Shown: positions 27,159 to 36,115, counted from the stretch's first letter. The stretch is DNA of 64,000 nt from Nocardia beijingensis NBRC 16342 (GCF_001612785.1 NZ_BDBC01000039.1:25113-89112); one strand, 5' to 3'. Made by a program: numbers and translations. Notes: generated from the letters alone by a model not told the origin.

Positions 27159-28298
27159 TTGACCTTGCCGAACTGGCTGGATCTCGCCGTGCTCGGCACC
27201 GTCGCGGTGGCCGCGGTGCTCGGCTGGCGCCGCGGCGCGATCGTGGGACTGCCCGGTTTCGCGGGCGCGCTGGCGGGGGCGATTCTCGGCGCGGCGCTTT
27301 CGGCCACGGCGCTGGGTCGGCTCGCCCCCGGCGCGGTGCGGTTGCTGCTCGCGCTGACGGTGGTCCTCGGACTGGTCGCCTTCGGCGCGGTCGCCGGGCA
27401 CCGCGCCGGACGCGCCGCGCGTGCGTCGGTGTCCGGTCCCCTCGCCCAGCGCATCGACGCCGCGTTCGGATGCCTCGCCCACGCGCTCGCGGTTCCGCTC
27501 GTGGTGTGGCTGTTCGCCGCGCCGCTGGAAGCCGCCGCGGTGGTGCGTGATTCGACGACCGTGCGGACCGTCGACGACGTCGCGCCGTTCTGGCTGTCCG
27601 GCCTGTCGGAGGTGCTCACCGGACCGATCGTGGACGCCGGACTCGGCCGCCCGCTCGCGCCACCCGATCCGGGCATCACCGAGGGGCCGGTGCTCGAGGC
27701 ACTGCGTCAAAGTGTGCTCCGGGTGCAGGATCTCGCGCCGACCTGCGGCGTGCGCCAGTCCGGCTCCGGCTTCGTCATCGCGCCGGAGCGCGTGCTGACC
27801 AACGCGCACGTCGTCGCCGGTTCCAGCAAAGTCTCCGTCGACGCCCCCGCGGGACCGCTCACCGCGATCGTCGTGCAGTTCGATCCGACCATGGACATCG
27901 CGGTGCTCGCCGTCCCCGGTCTCACCGCGCCCGCCCTCACCGTCGCGCCCGAACCCGCCGATCCCGGCGCCGACGCGATCGCGCTCGGCTATCCCAGGGG
28001 CGGGTCCTACACCGCGTCCGCGACGCGGGTGCGCGGCCGGGCCGACCGCCAGGTGCGCGACATCTACCGCACCGGTGTGTCCGAACGCGAGATCTACACC
28101 CTGGACGGCTCGATCCAGCACGGCAATTCCGGCGGGCCGCTGGTCGACCGCGACGGCCGCGTGCTCGGCATCGTGTTCGGCGTCGACGAGAACAACAGCA
28201 ACGTCGGGTTCGCCACGAGCCTGCCGGAGATCATCGACCGGCTCGACCACGGCTGGCACTCCGACCGTCCGGTGGACACCGGGCCCTGCGCCTCCTGA
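27159..28298 (+). CDS. marP: MarP-type membrane-anchored periplasmic serine protease
   Basis: About 379 residues. The N-terminal CvpA-like part has four membrane segments (residues 1-140). The trypsin-like domain has the catalytic triad His ('TNAHVV'), Asp ('TMDIAVLAV') and Ser ('GNSGGPLVD'). In Mycobacterium tuberculosis MarP supports survival at low pH; this protein follows it end to end, including 'NWLDLAVL' near the start and a 'TGxCxS' C-terminus. TTG 27159 is chosen because GGGAG stands 7 bases upstream and the resulting N-terminus aligns with MarP; GTG 27153 is the alternative. It is convergent with the epimerase gene. Confidence 0.88.
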   Translation: MTLPNWLDLAVLGTVAVAAVLGWRRGAIVGLPGFAGALAGAILGAALSATALGRLAPGAVRLLLALTVVLGLVAFGAVAGHRAGRAARASVSGPLAQRIDAAFGCLAHALAVPLVVWLFAAPLEAAAVVRDSTTVRTVDDVAPFWLSGLSEVLTGPIVDAGLGRPLAPPDPGITEGPVLEALRQSVLRVQDLAPTCGVRQSGSGFVIAPERVLTNAHVVAGSSKVSVDAPAGPLTAIVVQFDPTMDIAVLAVPGLTAPALTVAPEPADPGADAIALGYPRGGSYTASATRVRGRADRQVRDIYRTGVSEREIYTLDGSIQHGNSGGPLVDRDGRVLGIVFGVDENNSNVGFATSLPEIIDRLDHGWHSDRPVDTGPCAS

Positions 28299-28310
28299 CC
28301 GGCGTCAGGA
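28293..28310. terminator. Bidirectional hairpin spanning two convergent stop codons
   Basis: TCCTGAC-CGGC-GTCAGGA, 7-bp arms with a 4-base loop. The left arm contains the marP stop and the right arm contains the complementary stop of the epimerase gene, only 6 bp away. Confidence 0.5.
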
Positions 28311-28889
28311 CGCGTCGGCGACGATCACCACACCACTGGAGGCGTCCAGCAACGGAATGGTGCGCTCCGCGGCGTCGTCGACGTGCACACGCGGGTGCGC
28401 GGGCAATTCGGTCTCGTAGTAGGTGCCCGGCCCGTAGAACTGGCCGTACTTCACCACCACGCCGTCGTAATCCAGGACGGCCGCCTCGTGCTCCTGGATC
28501 ACCGCTCCCCGGCCCGCCGGCGGCTCCCACGCGATGCTCTGCGCGAGAAAACGCTTCGCACCGGCCGCCCGAGCGGCGGCGATCAGGTTGCGGGTGCCCT
28601 CGGTACGGATGCGCGCGTTCGCCTCGGCCCGCTCCGGCAGCAGCGCCGCGTCGTCGGGCAGGTCGGTGAGCTGATGCATCACGAGATCCGGCCCGAACCC
28701 GACCACGGCGGCGCTCAGCGCGTCGGCGTCGTACACATCGCACACCACCGGCTCGGCCCCCAGCGCCCGCAACGGATCGGCCTTGCCCGCCGACCGGGTC
28801 ATCCCCGCGACCTCGTGCCCCGCCTCGATCAGCAGCGGGATCAAGCGGACTCCGATAACGCCGGTCGCACCGGCCAAGAAGATGCGCAC
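28305..28889 (-). CDS. NAD(P)-dependent epimerase/dehydratase-like protein (short)
   Basis: 194 residues. Rossmann start 'IFLAGATGVIGVRLIPLLIE' (residues 3-22), 'RSAGKADPLRALGAEPVVCD', and 'FLAQSIAWEPPAGRG' further on. It is shorter than typical extended SDRs (about 300), ending at about 'SSGVVIVADAS', where relatives continue with a substrate-binding region. It may be a compact atypical SDR. 'VVVKYGQFYGPGTYY' holds a tyrosine/lysine pair but not the classical YxxxK. It faces marP and is preceded by repeat-rich noncoding DNA. Confidence 0.75.
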   Translation of the reverse strand: MRIFLAGATGVIGVRLIPLLIEAGHEVAGMTRSAGKADPLRALGAEPVVCDVYDADALSAAVVGFGPDLVMHQLTDLPDDAALLPERAEANARIRTEGTRNLIAAARAAGAKRFLAQSIAWEPPAGRGAVIQEHEAAVLDYDGVVVKYGQFYGPGTYYETELPAHPRVHVDDAAERTIPLLDASSGVVIVADAS

Positions 28890-28901
28890 TGGATCATTTT
28901 G

Positions 28902-29015
28902 CCGCGACTTCGTCGCGGCGTGTTCGCGGCCCCCTCATGGCTCGCGTCCGAGCGACCGCCGCTGGCGACTTCGTCGCGGACGCGGCGGCCGCTCGGACGC
29001 GAGCCGGGCCGCGAA
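28902..29015. repeat. Compound inverted and direct repeat element
   Basis: GCGACTTCGTCGCGG occurs at 28904-28918 and 28965-28979; the first copy lies in a hairpin (28902-28918). GGCTCGCGTCCGAGCG (28939-28954) pairs exactly with 28990-29005. Outside that, TTCGCGGCCC (28923-28932) pairs with 29006-29015, so a long imperfect hairpin can form. Confidence 0.75.
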
Positions 29016-29498
29016 CGGCGGATGCTCGGTCTCGCTTCGCTCGAAAGACGTGGTCGAGGTCGGCTGGGCGCGGCGGCGCCAGATGCGCGACATCGCACGC
29101 GGTCGAAATAGCCGGTTGCGCGTGGTGTGCCGCTCAGGCTGTCACGCCTCAGATACGCGCCAGGCCGCCGACGGCGCATGCTCGGTCTTGCTTCACTCAC
29201 ATTCCGTCGTCGGGGCGAGCCGGGCAGGTGGGGTTCGTAGGGCAGGCTGTTCGACGGGGGCCCAGCTGTTCACCGGTAGTCGTGATCGGACTGCTGGGGT
29301 ACTGCGGATTGTGCGGCATTCCAGCGCTTGCCGAGCTCACGGCCATGCTCGATTTCACTTCGCTCGGACGGGATCGGCGGTTGACGATCATCTTGTCAAC
29401 AGGACATGAGGAGGCGGCATGCTATCAGGAAGATCACCAGTGCAATCGTTCTGGAACACGATGCAGGGCAGTCCGTTCCGTACTCGCGCGGATTGGCC
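29016..29498. repeat. Noncoding stretch with three copies of a 21-bp motif
   Basis: No convincing gene is visible between the epimerase start (28889) and the GNAT stop (29499). A motif close to ATGCTCGGTCTCGCTTCGCTC recurs at 29022-29042, 29178-29198 and 29345-29365 in the same orientation, with up to five differences. Codon bias is absent. The region looks like accumulated intergenic repeats or gene-decay debris. Confidence 0.5.
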
Positions 29499-30017
29499 TC
29501 AGCCGCAGCGAATCCACGCGGTGACCTCGTTGCCGTGCAGGGCGTAGTCGATTCCGCGCGCGGCGAGTAGGCGGAGTACGGGGATGTTGTCCGGCGTCGT
29601 GCGCACGAACAGCCTCGAGTAGCCCTCGGCGGTTGCCCGCTCGATCAATGCGGCGAACACGGCGGTGCCGATGCCCGTGCCTCGGCGGGAGCGGCCGAGC
29701 CAGACTCCCGCCTCGGCGGCGTCGTCCGAGGCGGGCACCCGGCACAGTCGTGCCGCCCCGACCACCTCGCCGTCCACCCGGATGCCGTAGGTCGACTCGA
29801 CGGGCGGGTCCGCCAGCGCACGGCCGCGGTGGAAGGCTCGGAAATCCGCTTCCCGGTCGGCATTCCAGTTCGCGTCCGGCGCTTCCACCGGCATGACCTC
29901 GCCGGGATGCGCGTCGGCCACCGCGGTGCGCAGCAGATCGGTGAGCAACGTTTCGTCGAGCGGTTCGAGGACGACATGGGCGGGCACAGCGCCGATCCTG
30001 GCAGCCGGACCCGCCAC
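29499..30017 (-). CDS. GNAT-family N-acetyltransferase
   Basis: 172 residues at most. The acetyl-CoA binding motif A region 'GVWLGRSRRGTGIGTAVFAA' (about 105-124, R/Q-x-x-G-x-G/A pattern as RRGTGIG) and a preceding beta-strand ('GEVVGAARLCRV') identify the fold. It would acetylate an amine of an unidentified small molecule or protein. The start is uncertain: a GTG at 29987 would remove ten residues. It stands 22 bp downstream of the GMC oxidoreductase gene on the same strand. Confidence 0.85.
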   Translation of the reverse strand: MAGPAARIGAVPAHVVLEPLDETLLTDLLRTAVADAHPGEVMPVEAPDANWNADREADFRAFHRGRALADPPVESTYGIRVDGEVVGAARLCRVPASDDAAEAGVWLGRSRRGTGIGTAVFAALIERATAEGYSRLFVRTTPDNIPVLRLLAARGIDYALHGNEVTAWIRCG

Positions 30018-30039
30018 GCGCGACCGGTTTTCCGCGCGC

Positions 30040-31737
30040 TCAGACCGGGGTGATCGGCAGTCGCAACGCGCCGGGCGCGGCGACCGGGACCGCCGGGTTC
30101 TTCGGTTCGATCGGCGCGAGCCTGCGGTAGGCCGTTCCGAGGGGCGGGCGCGGGTCGTCCTCGCCTTTGTTCGGCCACAACGCCATCGCGCGTTCGGCTT
30201 GGGCGGTGATGGTCAGCGATGGATTCACGCCCAGGTTGGCCGAGATGGTCGAGCCGTCGGTGATGTGCAGACCGGGATATCCGTAGACCCGGTGATAGGC
30301 GTCGACGACGCCGGTCTCGGCCGAGTCGCCGATGGCGCAGCCGCCGATGAAATGGCCGGTGATCGGGATGTTCAGCAGTTCGGTCCAGCCGCCCTGCGGC
30401 AGGCCGTCGATCTTCTCGGCGATCCGCCTGGCCACCTCGTGCCCCTCCGGAATCCAGGTCGGCGGCGCGGCGCCGTCGCCGGGCTTGGTCGTCATGCGCC
30501 TGCCGAACACGCCCCGCTTGGTGTAGGTGACGATCGAGTTGTCGACGTTCTGCATGACGAGCACGCCGATGCTGCGCTCGGACCACCGGCGCGGGTTGTG
30601 CAGCCGGATGAGATGGCGGCGGTGCGCGATCAGCTCCCGCACACCGAGCCGCCAGCGGGCCTTGCCCTCCTGCCCGTCCACGAGCACGGTGGCCAGCAAG
30701 CTCATCGCGTTGCTGCCCTTGCCGTAGCGGACCGGCTCGATGTGGGTGTACTCGTTGGGGTGGACGGACGAGGTGATCGCGACGCCCTTGGTGAAGTCGG
30801 TGTCCTTGCGCAGCGAGCGCGCGGCGAGCACCGCTTCGGAGTTGGTGCGGGCCAGATGTCCCAGCCGTGGCGAGACGCGCGGCAGGGAGCCGTTCTCGCG
30901 CAACCGATGCAGCAGTTTCTGGGTGCCGAGTGCGGCGGCCGCGAAGATCACCTGGTCGGCGGTGAACGTCCGCTCGCCCTTGCGCAGCCACCGCCCGGTG
31001 CGCTCGGTCCGCACTTCGTAGCCGCCCTCCGGCCGCGGTCGCACGTCGGTCACCGTGGTCAGCGGATGCACTGTCGCCCCGGCCTGCTCGGCCAGGTAGA
31101 GGTAGTTCTTCACCAAGGTGTTCTTCGCGCCGTGCCGACAGCCGGTCATGCATTCGCCGCAGTGGGTACAGGTGGAGCGTGCGGGCCCGACGCCGCCGAA
31201 GAACGGGTCGGGCACCTGCTGGCCGGGCCGGGAATCGTTGTCCGCGAACAACACTCCCACCGGAGTACGGCGATAGGTGTCGGCGATGCCCATGTCCTGC
31301 GCGACTTCGCGCAGGATCCGGTCGGTGGGCGTGGTCGCCGGGTTCTGGGTGACGCCGAGCATGCGCTTGGCCTGGTCATAGTAGGGTGCCAGCTCGTCGC
31401 GCCAATCGGTGATGTGCGCCCACTGCCTGTCGCGGTAGAACTTCTCCGGCGGCTCGTACAACGTGTTGGCGTACACCAACGACCCACCACCGACGCCCGA
31501 CCCGCTCATGATGAACGTGTCGTTGAGCAGGGTCATCCGCTGGATGCCGTAGCAGCCGAATTTCGGCGCCCACAGGTACTCCCGCAGATGCCAGGAGTTC
31601 TTCGCGTACTCCTCGTCGGCGAACCGCCTGCCCGCCTCGAGCACGCCGACCCGGTATCCCTTCTCGGTCGCGCGCAGCGCCGCAACGCTGCCGCCGAAGC
31701 CGGAACCGATGACGAGCACGTCGTAATGGCTGTCCAT
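30040..31737 (-). CDS. GMC-type FAD oxidoreductase, ChoD (cholesterol oxidase)-like
   Basis: 565 residues, the usual length for mycobacterial ChoD-like proteins. FAD motif 'VIGSGFGGSVAALRATEKGY' near residue 8; 'SGSGVGGGSLVYANTL' near 78; a four-cysteine cluster 'CTHCGECMTGCRHGAKN' near 185, typical of this branch. C-terminal 'HFIGGCAIGDSAETGV' and 'ITDGSTISANLGVNPS' complete it. It should oxidise an alcohol group, perhaps of a sterol or lipid; the substrate is not certain. ATG 31737 is the last in-frame start before the Rossmann strand. Confidence 0.9.
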   Translation of the reverse strand: MDSHYDVLVIGSGFGGSVAALRATEKGYRVGVLEAGRRFADEEYAKNSWHLREYLWAPKFGCYGIQRMTLLNDTFIMSGSGVGGGSLVYANTLYEPPEKFYRDRQWAHITDWRDELAPYYDQAKRMLGVTQNPATTPTDRILREVAQDMGIADTYRRTPVGVLFADNDSRPGQQVPDPFFGGVGPARSTCTHCGECMTGCRHGAKNTLVKNYLYLAEQAGATVHPLTTVTDVRPRPEGGYEVRTERTGRWLRKGERTFTADQVIFAAAALGTQKLLHRLRENGSLPRVSPRLGHLARTNSEAVLAARSLRKDTDFTKGVAITSSVHPNEYTHIEPVRYGKGSNAMSLLATVLVDGQEGKARWRLGVRELIAHRRHLIRLHNPRRWSERSIGVLVMQNVDNSIVTYTKRGVFGRRMTTKPGDGAAPPTWIPEGHEVARRIAEKIDGLPQGGWTELLNIPITGHFIGGCAIGDSAETGVVDAYHRVYGYPGLHITDGSTISANLGVNPSLTITAQAERAMALWPNKGEDDPRPPLGTAYRRLAPIEPKNPAVPVAAPGALRLPITPV

Positions 31738-31911
31738 GCGCTCGAGCGTATGGCGGCGCACACACCGCCCGGACGAGAGATACGGACGCGATATCGAGAT
31801 TTCCGGCCACATCGCACAACCCCCGCGTCCGTTCTTCAGCGACCTACGGCGGCCACGGCCGGAACCGGCGTGCCGCCCGGACCGACGTCGTAGCAGCCCT
31901 GATAGGGGCGA

Positions 31912-32646
31912 TCAGTCGCGCCAGCCGCTCGACGCGAGGATCTCGTCCCAGGTCAGCGACGGCAGTTCCGGATGGCGCTGCCGCAGGATCGAACCGGCCA
32001 GACTGCTGGGCGGGGCCTTGCGCGGATTCGCCAGGGCTTGGGTTTCCACCACCGCGCCGAGCGCGCGGCTGCCGCCCAGCCGCGGATACGCGGCGTGCAC
32101 CAGGTCGGCGAAACCGGGTGGCAGGTCCGTCGGCGCGCCGCCGACGTCGACACCGATGCCGTCCACGGCGATCCAGGTCTCCGGCGGCCTGCGGCGACGC
32201 CACGCCGGCGAATCGGTGAAACCGGACAGGTGCGCGGCGATCGTGTCCCAGATCGTGTCCACCCTGGCATCGGTCACGCCGTTGTCCTCGAGGAAGCGCG
32301 CGGCGTAGTCGGCGCCGTCGATCTCGAATCTCTGGTCGCCGTTGGCGATGTCGGCCAGACCGATGTCGTGCAGGGCGCAGATGAGGAACACGGTCTCCTC
32401 GTCGTAGTCCGCCCCCGGCCGCAGGCCCTGCCGCTCGGCGATGGCGCGGCCGAAGAGGAAGCCGCGCACGCTGTGATTGCGCAGGAACGGCGGGAGCTGG
32501 GCATCGATCAGCGCCTTTGCGCTGCCCGCCAATGAGGTGGATGGCAAGTTGAGCGAAAGAATCTGCGCTGCAGCTGGTTTCGCGGCGACGAGATAGGCGC
32601 TCGCGGCGATGCCCGCGCCCAGCGCGGCACGACGAGACAAGGACAT
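31912..32646 (-). CDS. Secreted HD-domain protein (cyanamide-hydratase-like family)
   Basis: 244 residues. The first 28 residues form an export signal with a twin-arginine ('LSRRAALGAGIAASAYLVAA') and an AAA-type cleavage region. The HD domain has 'RNHSVRGFLFG' (first His), then 'LICALHDIGLAD' (HD pair), the metal-binding layout of HD phosphohydrolases and cyanamide hydratases. Tat export would suit a metal-loaded enzyme. It follows the Tat-exported DyP gene on the same strand (89-bp gap). A broken paralogue lies at 34216-34359 upstream of DyP. Confidence 0.82.
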   Translation of the reverse strand: MSLSRRAALGAGIAASAYLVAAKPAAAQILSLNLPSTSLAGSAKALIDAQLPPFLRNHSVRGFLFGRAIAERQGLRPGADYDEETVFLICALHDIGLADIANGDQRFEIDGADYAARFLEDNGVTDARVDTIWDTIAAHLSGFTDSPAWRRRRPPETWIAVDGIGVDVGGAPTDLPPGFADLVHAAYPRLGGSRALGAVVETQALANPRKAPPSSLAGSILRQRHPELPSLTWDEILASSGWRD

Positions 32647-32735
32647 GGTCGAACTCCTGGTGAGTGGGAGGTGGTGTGATCAGCGCTGACGCGACGGCGG
32701 TAGTCGCTCGGCGGGGCGCAGAGCATTTGGGGAAA

Positions 32736-34040
32736 TCACTGAAGCAACGCCGCCGCGATCGGCTCGCTCGGGAGCGCACCGGGGGGCACGGCGAACAACG
32801 CGCTGCCGGTGTGCTCGATGAGCGGGTTCAGCCGGTCTTCGGCGGCGAGTGCGTGTTGGGCTCTGATGAAGTGCTCGGGCGGGTTGTTCATGTACGCGGC
32901 GAACAACAGTCCGGCATCGAGCTGGTTGTGGCCGCCGTGGGTGTGTTCGGGGGTGCCGGGAAGATGCGTGTGCGGAGTTTCCGGTGCGGAGCCCTTGGCG
33001 TTCGCGATCAGGGTGCCGTAGTCGTAGTTGTAGCCGCGCCGCAGCATCGGTATGCCGTGGACCAGGCGAATGTGGGCGCCGGCCGGGATGGCGAGTTCGC
33101 CGTCGTGGCCGTGGCGGGCGAGGTCGACCGGATCGGATTCCGCCGCGCCACCCAGGGGCGCTCCGTCGCTCCTGCGGCGACCGACGATGCGGTCCTGCTC
33201 CGCCTGCGGCAGCTGGTCCCATTCGGCGGTTCTCATGCGGATCTTGCGGAACACCAGGTAGCTGCCGCCCTGGAACCAGGCGGGTTCGTCGGCGGAGCGA
33301 ACCCATACCGTTCGATCGAAATCGGTGTCCCGGCGCGGGTTGGCGGTGCCGTCCTTGTGGCCGAACATGTTTCGCGGGGTGCCGCCGTCGATGGGCCTGC
33401 TCAGGAAACCGTGCTGGGTCCAGCGCATACGGGCCAGTCCCGGCATGCGCGCCCGCAGGGCGCGGAAGGTGTGGCTGACGATCTGGGCATCGTCGGCGCA
33501 GATCTGCACCAGCACATCGCCGTCGCACCACGCCGGATTCAAGGTGTCCCCGACGAAGGCGGGCAGCGGGCGCAGATGTCTCGGACGCTGCGCGTCGAGC
33601 CCGAACCGCTCGTCGAACACCGACGGCCCCAGGCCGAAGGTGACGGTCAGGCGAGCCGGAGCCAGCCCGGTCGCGAAGTCGGTGCGCGCGCTGAACCCCG
33701 GCGGCGTCCCCGGTCGATCGGGGACCGGCGCGCCGGTCGTCGCCGCGACGGCGACCGCGGTCCATCCGGCGAGAAGTTCACGCAGCGCCCCACGGTCCGG
33801 TCGCACGATATCGACCGACAAGAACAGCGCGTGCGCCTGGGCGGGAGTCACGATCCCCGCCTGGTGCGGCCCGTGGAACGGTTCCAGGTCGGCTCCCGAG
33901 GTGGTGGCGGTGGTGGTCGCGCGGCCCGCCACCACACCGGCCGCGGCGGCTCCCGCGGTCGCCAAGCCCGCGCCGAACAAGCCGCGGCGGCTGACGCGCG
34001 GCGCGCCCGCATCCTCGTGACCCGCAGTAGTTGTGCTCAT
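32736..34040 (-). CDS. Tat-exported Dyp-type heme peroxidase
   Basis: 434 residues. Twin-arginine signal 'SRRGLFGAGLATAGAAAAG' at about 17-35 with Ala-rich core. The DyP signature GxxDG is seen in 'FGHKDGTANPR', giving the distal Asp for peroxide cleavage, and the proximal heme His probably lies in 'HIRLVHGIPMLRRGYNYD'. The family includes EfeB-type deferrochelatases; no efeU/efeO genes are here. A His-rich stretch ('HTHLPGTPEHTHGGHN') near the C-terminus could bind metal. ATG 34040 has a purine-rich GAGAGAGG before it. Confidence 0.9.
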   Translation of the reverse strand: MSTTTAGHEDAGAPRVSRRGLFGAGLATAGAAAAGVVAGRATTTATTSGADLEPFHGPHQAGIVTPAQAHALFLSVDIVRPDRGALRELLAGWTAVAVAATTGAPVPDRPGTPPGFSARTDFATGLAPARLTVTFGLGPSVFDERFGLDAQRPRHLRPLPAFVGDTLNPAWCDGDVLVQICADDAQIVSHTFRALRARMPGLARMRWTQHGFLSRPIDGGTPRNMFGHKDGTANPRRDTDFDRTVWVRSADEPAWFQGGSYLVFRKIRMRTAEWDQLPQAEQDRIVGRRRSDGAPLGGAAESDPVDLARHGHDGELAIPAGAHIRLVHGIPMLRRGYNYDYGTLIANAKGSAPETPHTHLPGTPEHTHGGHNQLDAGLLFAAYMNNPPEHFIRAQHALAAEDRLNPLIEHTGSALFAVPPGALPSEPIAAALLQ

Positions 34041-34215
34041 GTCCTCTCTCGTCTCCCACACTGTGCCCCGCCGCTCGTATTCCGGGTTTCCGCGACCGCG
34101 TTCCAGTTGCTCGATCTCGGCCGCCGACAGCAGCGCACACCGGCCGATGCGATGGGGAGACCGTCGCGCCGAATGCGCGAATCTGCACCCGCCACCGCGT
34201 CGGCCCGCGATCCGT

Positions 34216-34359
34216 CTACGCGGCCGACTGCCGCCCGTACCGGTGGGCGCGCACACAGTGGTTGTAGATCACCGGTGGCGACACCTCGGCTGCCGACGCG
34301 GCGGCGAGTTGCGAAGTGGGCAGCCCGAATTGGATCGGATCGGCTTGTCGAACGGTCAT
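34216..34359 (-). pseudogene. N-terminal remnant of an HD-domain (cyanamide-hydratase-like) gene
   Basis: 47 codons from ATG 34359, preceded by GGAAGGGAAGACG, ending at a TAG (34216-34218). 'LPTSQLAAASAAEVSPPVIY' and 'NHCVRAHRYG' match the N-terminal part of HD proteins such as the intact neighbour ('LRNHSVRGFLFG'). It stops before the LHD motif, which I cannot find in other frames downstream. About 175 bp then lead to the DyP start, including a short frame with coding-like composition ('AAEIEQLERGRGNPEYERRG'). I read this as a gene cut by a deletion; a genuine micro-protein is the alternative. Confidence 0.6.
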
Positions 34360-34471
34360 CGTCTTCCCTTCCGAAATATGCGCACTCAGTGTGGGTTCGG
34401 AAGTAACGGCCGACCAGTGGCCAGATAGACAACTACTGCCCAGATCTGGCCAGCATCCGGGGGCGCTCAGC

Positions 34472-35491
34472 TCATCGAGCCGACTGCCCTGCCGCCCGAA
34501 ACGGCTTCCCGGTGGCCGTCGATGGTCCGCCGCCAGAGCCGGAATGCTGAAATCTGTTGCGGTAAGCCTGGGGAGAGGTCCGGGTCAGGCGGGCGAAGTG
34601 GTAGCGCAGGGTTGTGGCGGCACCGAAACCGGCCTCCTCGGCGATGCGGTCGACGGACAGGTCGGTGGTCTCGAGCAACTGCTGCGCGCGGTGCACCCGG
34701 ACGCGGAGCAACCACTGCAACGGCGTCGTCCCGATCTCCGCGCGGAACCGGCGGTTCAGGCTGCGCACACTGATGGCACCGTACGAGGCGATGTCATCGA
34801 GGGTGAGCGGGCGGTGCAGATTGGCCTGCATCCAGTCGAGGACCGGTTGCAGCGACGTGTCCGGGCGGTCCGGATCGGTGTGGGCGATGAACTGCGCTTG
34901 CCCACCATCCCGCTGCGGCGGCATCACGATCCGTCGAGCGGTGTCGGCCGCCACCTGGGAGCCGAGATCCTGGCGCACCATGTGCAGGCACAGATCGAGC
35001 CCCGCCGTCGCCCCGGCCGAGGTGAGCACCGCGCCGTTGTCGATGAAGAGCACCGAGGCGTCGACGTCGACGAGCGGATACCGGCGCGCCAACTCGGCAG
35101 CGTGTTCCCAATGGGTGGTCGCGCGCTGCCCGTCGAGCAGCCCGGCCGCGGCGAGCGTGAACGCGCCGACACAGACGGAAGCCAGTCGGGCGCCGCGCGC
35201 GGCCGCCGCCAGCAGCGCGTCGAGGACGCAGTCGGCGGGTTCGCCCAGGAAGCCTGCTTGCCCCGGCACGACGACGACGTCGGCATCGGCGACGCTGTCG
35301 AGGTCCCACTCCGTCTGCAATCGCACCGCCCCGTGCATGGGCGCGATGGCGGCGGCGCCGCCCATGGTGACCACCCGGATGTCGTAATGCCGCTGCTTGC
35401 TCACCGAATTCGCCGCGCCGAACACCCAGCCGGGGACCATCACTTCGAAGCCGAGTGCGTTGTCAGGAGCCAGGACCGACACGACCGTCAT
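34472..35491 (-). CDS. GlxA-family regulator (DJ-1/PfpI domain plus AraC HTH)
   Basis: 339 residues. Residues 1-190 form a class-I glutamine-amidotransferase-like domain with the nucleophile-elbow cysteine in 'ASVCVGAFTLAAAGLL' near residue 107. Residues 210-315 form an AraC-type double helix-turn-helix ('LTLDDIASYGAISVRSLNRR', 'RIAEEAGFGAATTLRYHFAR'). Such regulators often activate detoxification or nitrogen genes. The 25-residue tail is low-complexity. The 219-bp gap before the GlcG/HbpS gene shows no clear signals. Confidence 0.9.
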   Translation of the reverse strand: MTVVSVLAPDNALGFEVMVPGWVFGAANSVSKQRHYDIRVVTMGGAAAIAPMHGAVRLQTEWDLDSVADADVVVVPGQAGFLGEPADCVLDALLAAAARGARLASVCVGAFTLAAAGLLDGQRATTHWEHAAELARRYPLVDVDASVLFIDNGAVLTSAGATAGLDLCLHMVRQDLGSQVAADTARRIVMPPQRDGGQAQFIAHTDPDRPDTSLQPVLDWMQANLHRPLTLDDIASYGAISVRSLNRRFRAEIGTTPLQWLLRVRVHRAQQLLETTDLSVDRIAEEAGFGAATTLRYHFARLTRTSPQAYRNRFQHSGSGGGPSTATGKPFRAAGQSAR

Positions 35492-35710
35492 GGCCAGAAG
35501 TTAACAGATACGCCGGGAATGGCCACGGGGCTCGGCGGGGGATCTCGCCTCGAGCCGAATTCGGAGCAGTGCGGACACTCGACGGCGGGTCCCCCGGGCA
35601 GGTGCGGCGTCTCAGGCGATCGGGTTTCGCCCGGCCTGCACCGAGTGCCGTCGCGCCGAGGGTCGCTCGGGCGTAACCGACCCCGTCGATGTGGCGGGCC
35701 GTGGGTGTGA

Positions 35711-36115
35711 TCAATCCGATTGGGCCACAGCGGTTTCGCCGATTCTGTGATCGGTGATCGAGGACGCCGCGCCGGACACTCCGAGCGCACCGAGGACCGT
35801 GCCACGGATTCGGATGAGCACCCCACCGCCGTTGGGCACCAGCGCGTGCGCATCCGCGCGCCGCGTTTCGCCGAACAGCGACCGCCCTTGCGGCGCGGCG
35901 GTCATGTGCACGGTGTCGAACCCCAGCGCGACAGCCGCCTGCGCCTTGTGTTTCGCGATATCGCTCGCCTGTGGCGGCGCACCGTCCATCCGCGCGACGG
36001 CCACTACCGCGCCGCCTGGCTCCACGATTGCCAGCGACACGGCCTCGCCGAGTTCGGCCGCCGCCTTGCGCGCGGCGGCGATCATCGAATCGGCCTGGTC
36101 GAGCGAGATCGGCAT
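35711..36115 (-). CDS. GlcG/HbpS-family (DUF336) protein
   Basis: 134 residues from ATG 36115; GTG 36148 would add 11. 'ISLDQADSMIAAARKAAAEL' at the start, 'LAIVEPGGAVVAVARMDGAP' (about 31-50), and 'DIAKHKAQAAVALGFDT' are the family hallmarks. Members bind heme or degradation products, or act as accessory proteins of oxidoreductases; a signal peptide like that of Streptomyces HbpS is absent, so it is probably cytoplasmic. A short inverted repeat (36246-36264) lies about 130 bp upstream. Confidence 0.82.
   Translation of the reverse strand: MPISLDQADSMIAAARKAAAELGEAVSLAIVEPGGAVVAVARMDGAPPQASDIAKHKAQAAVALGFDTVHMTAAPQGRSLFGETRRADAHALVPNGGGVLIRIRGTVLGALGVSGAASSITDHRIGETAVAQSD

Noticed and set aside
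28783..29409. Protein-coding gene across the repeat block
   Set aside because: No plausible start with ribosome site, Arg/Ser/Cys-rich composition, and the frame runs through repeated elements.
29893..31893. Very long plus-strand open frame (666 codons)
   Set aside because: It is antisense to the GMC oxidoreductase gene, has no domain pattern, and arises from strong G/C third-position bias.
34037..34432. 131-codon minus-strand frame upstream of DyP
   Set aside because: Different frame from the HD remnant, Arg-rich, no bias; the HD-like frame explains the region better.
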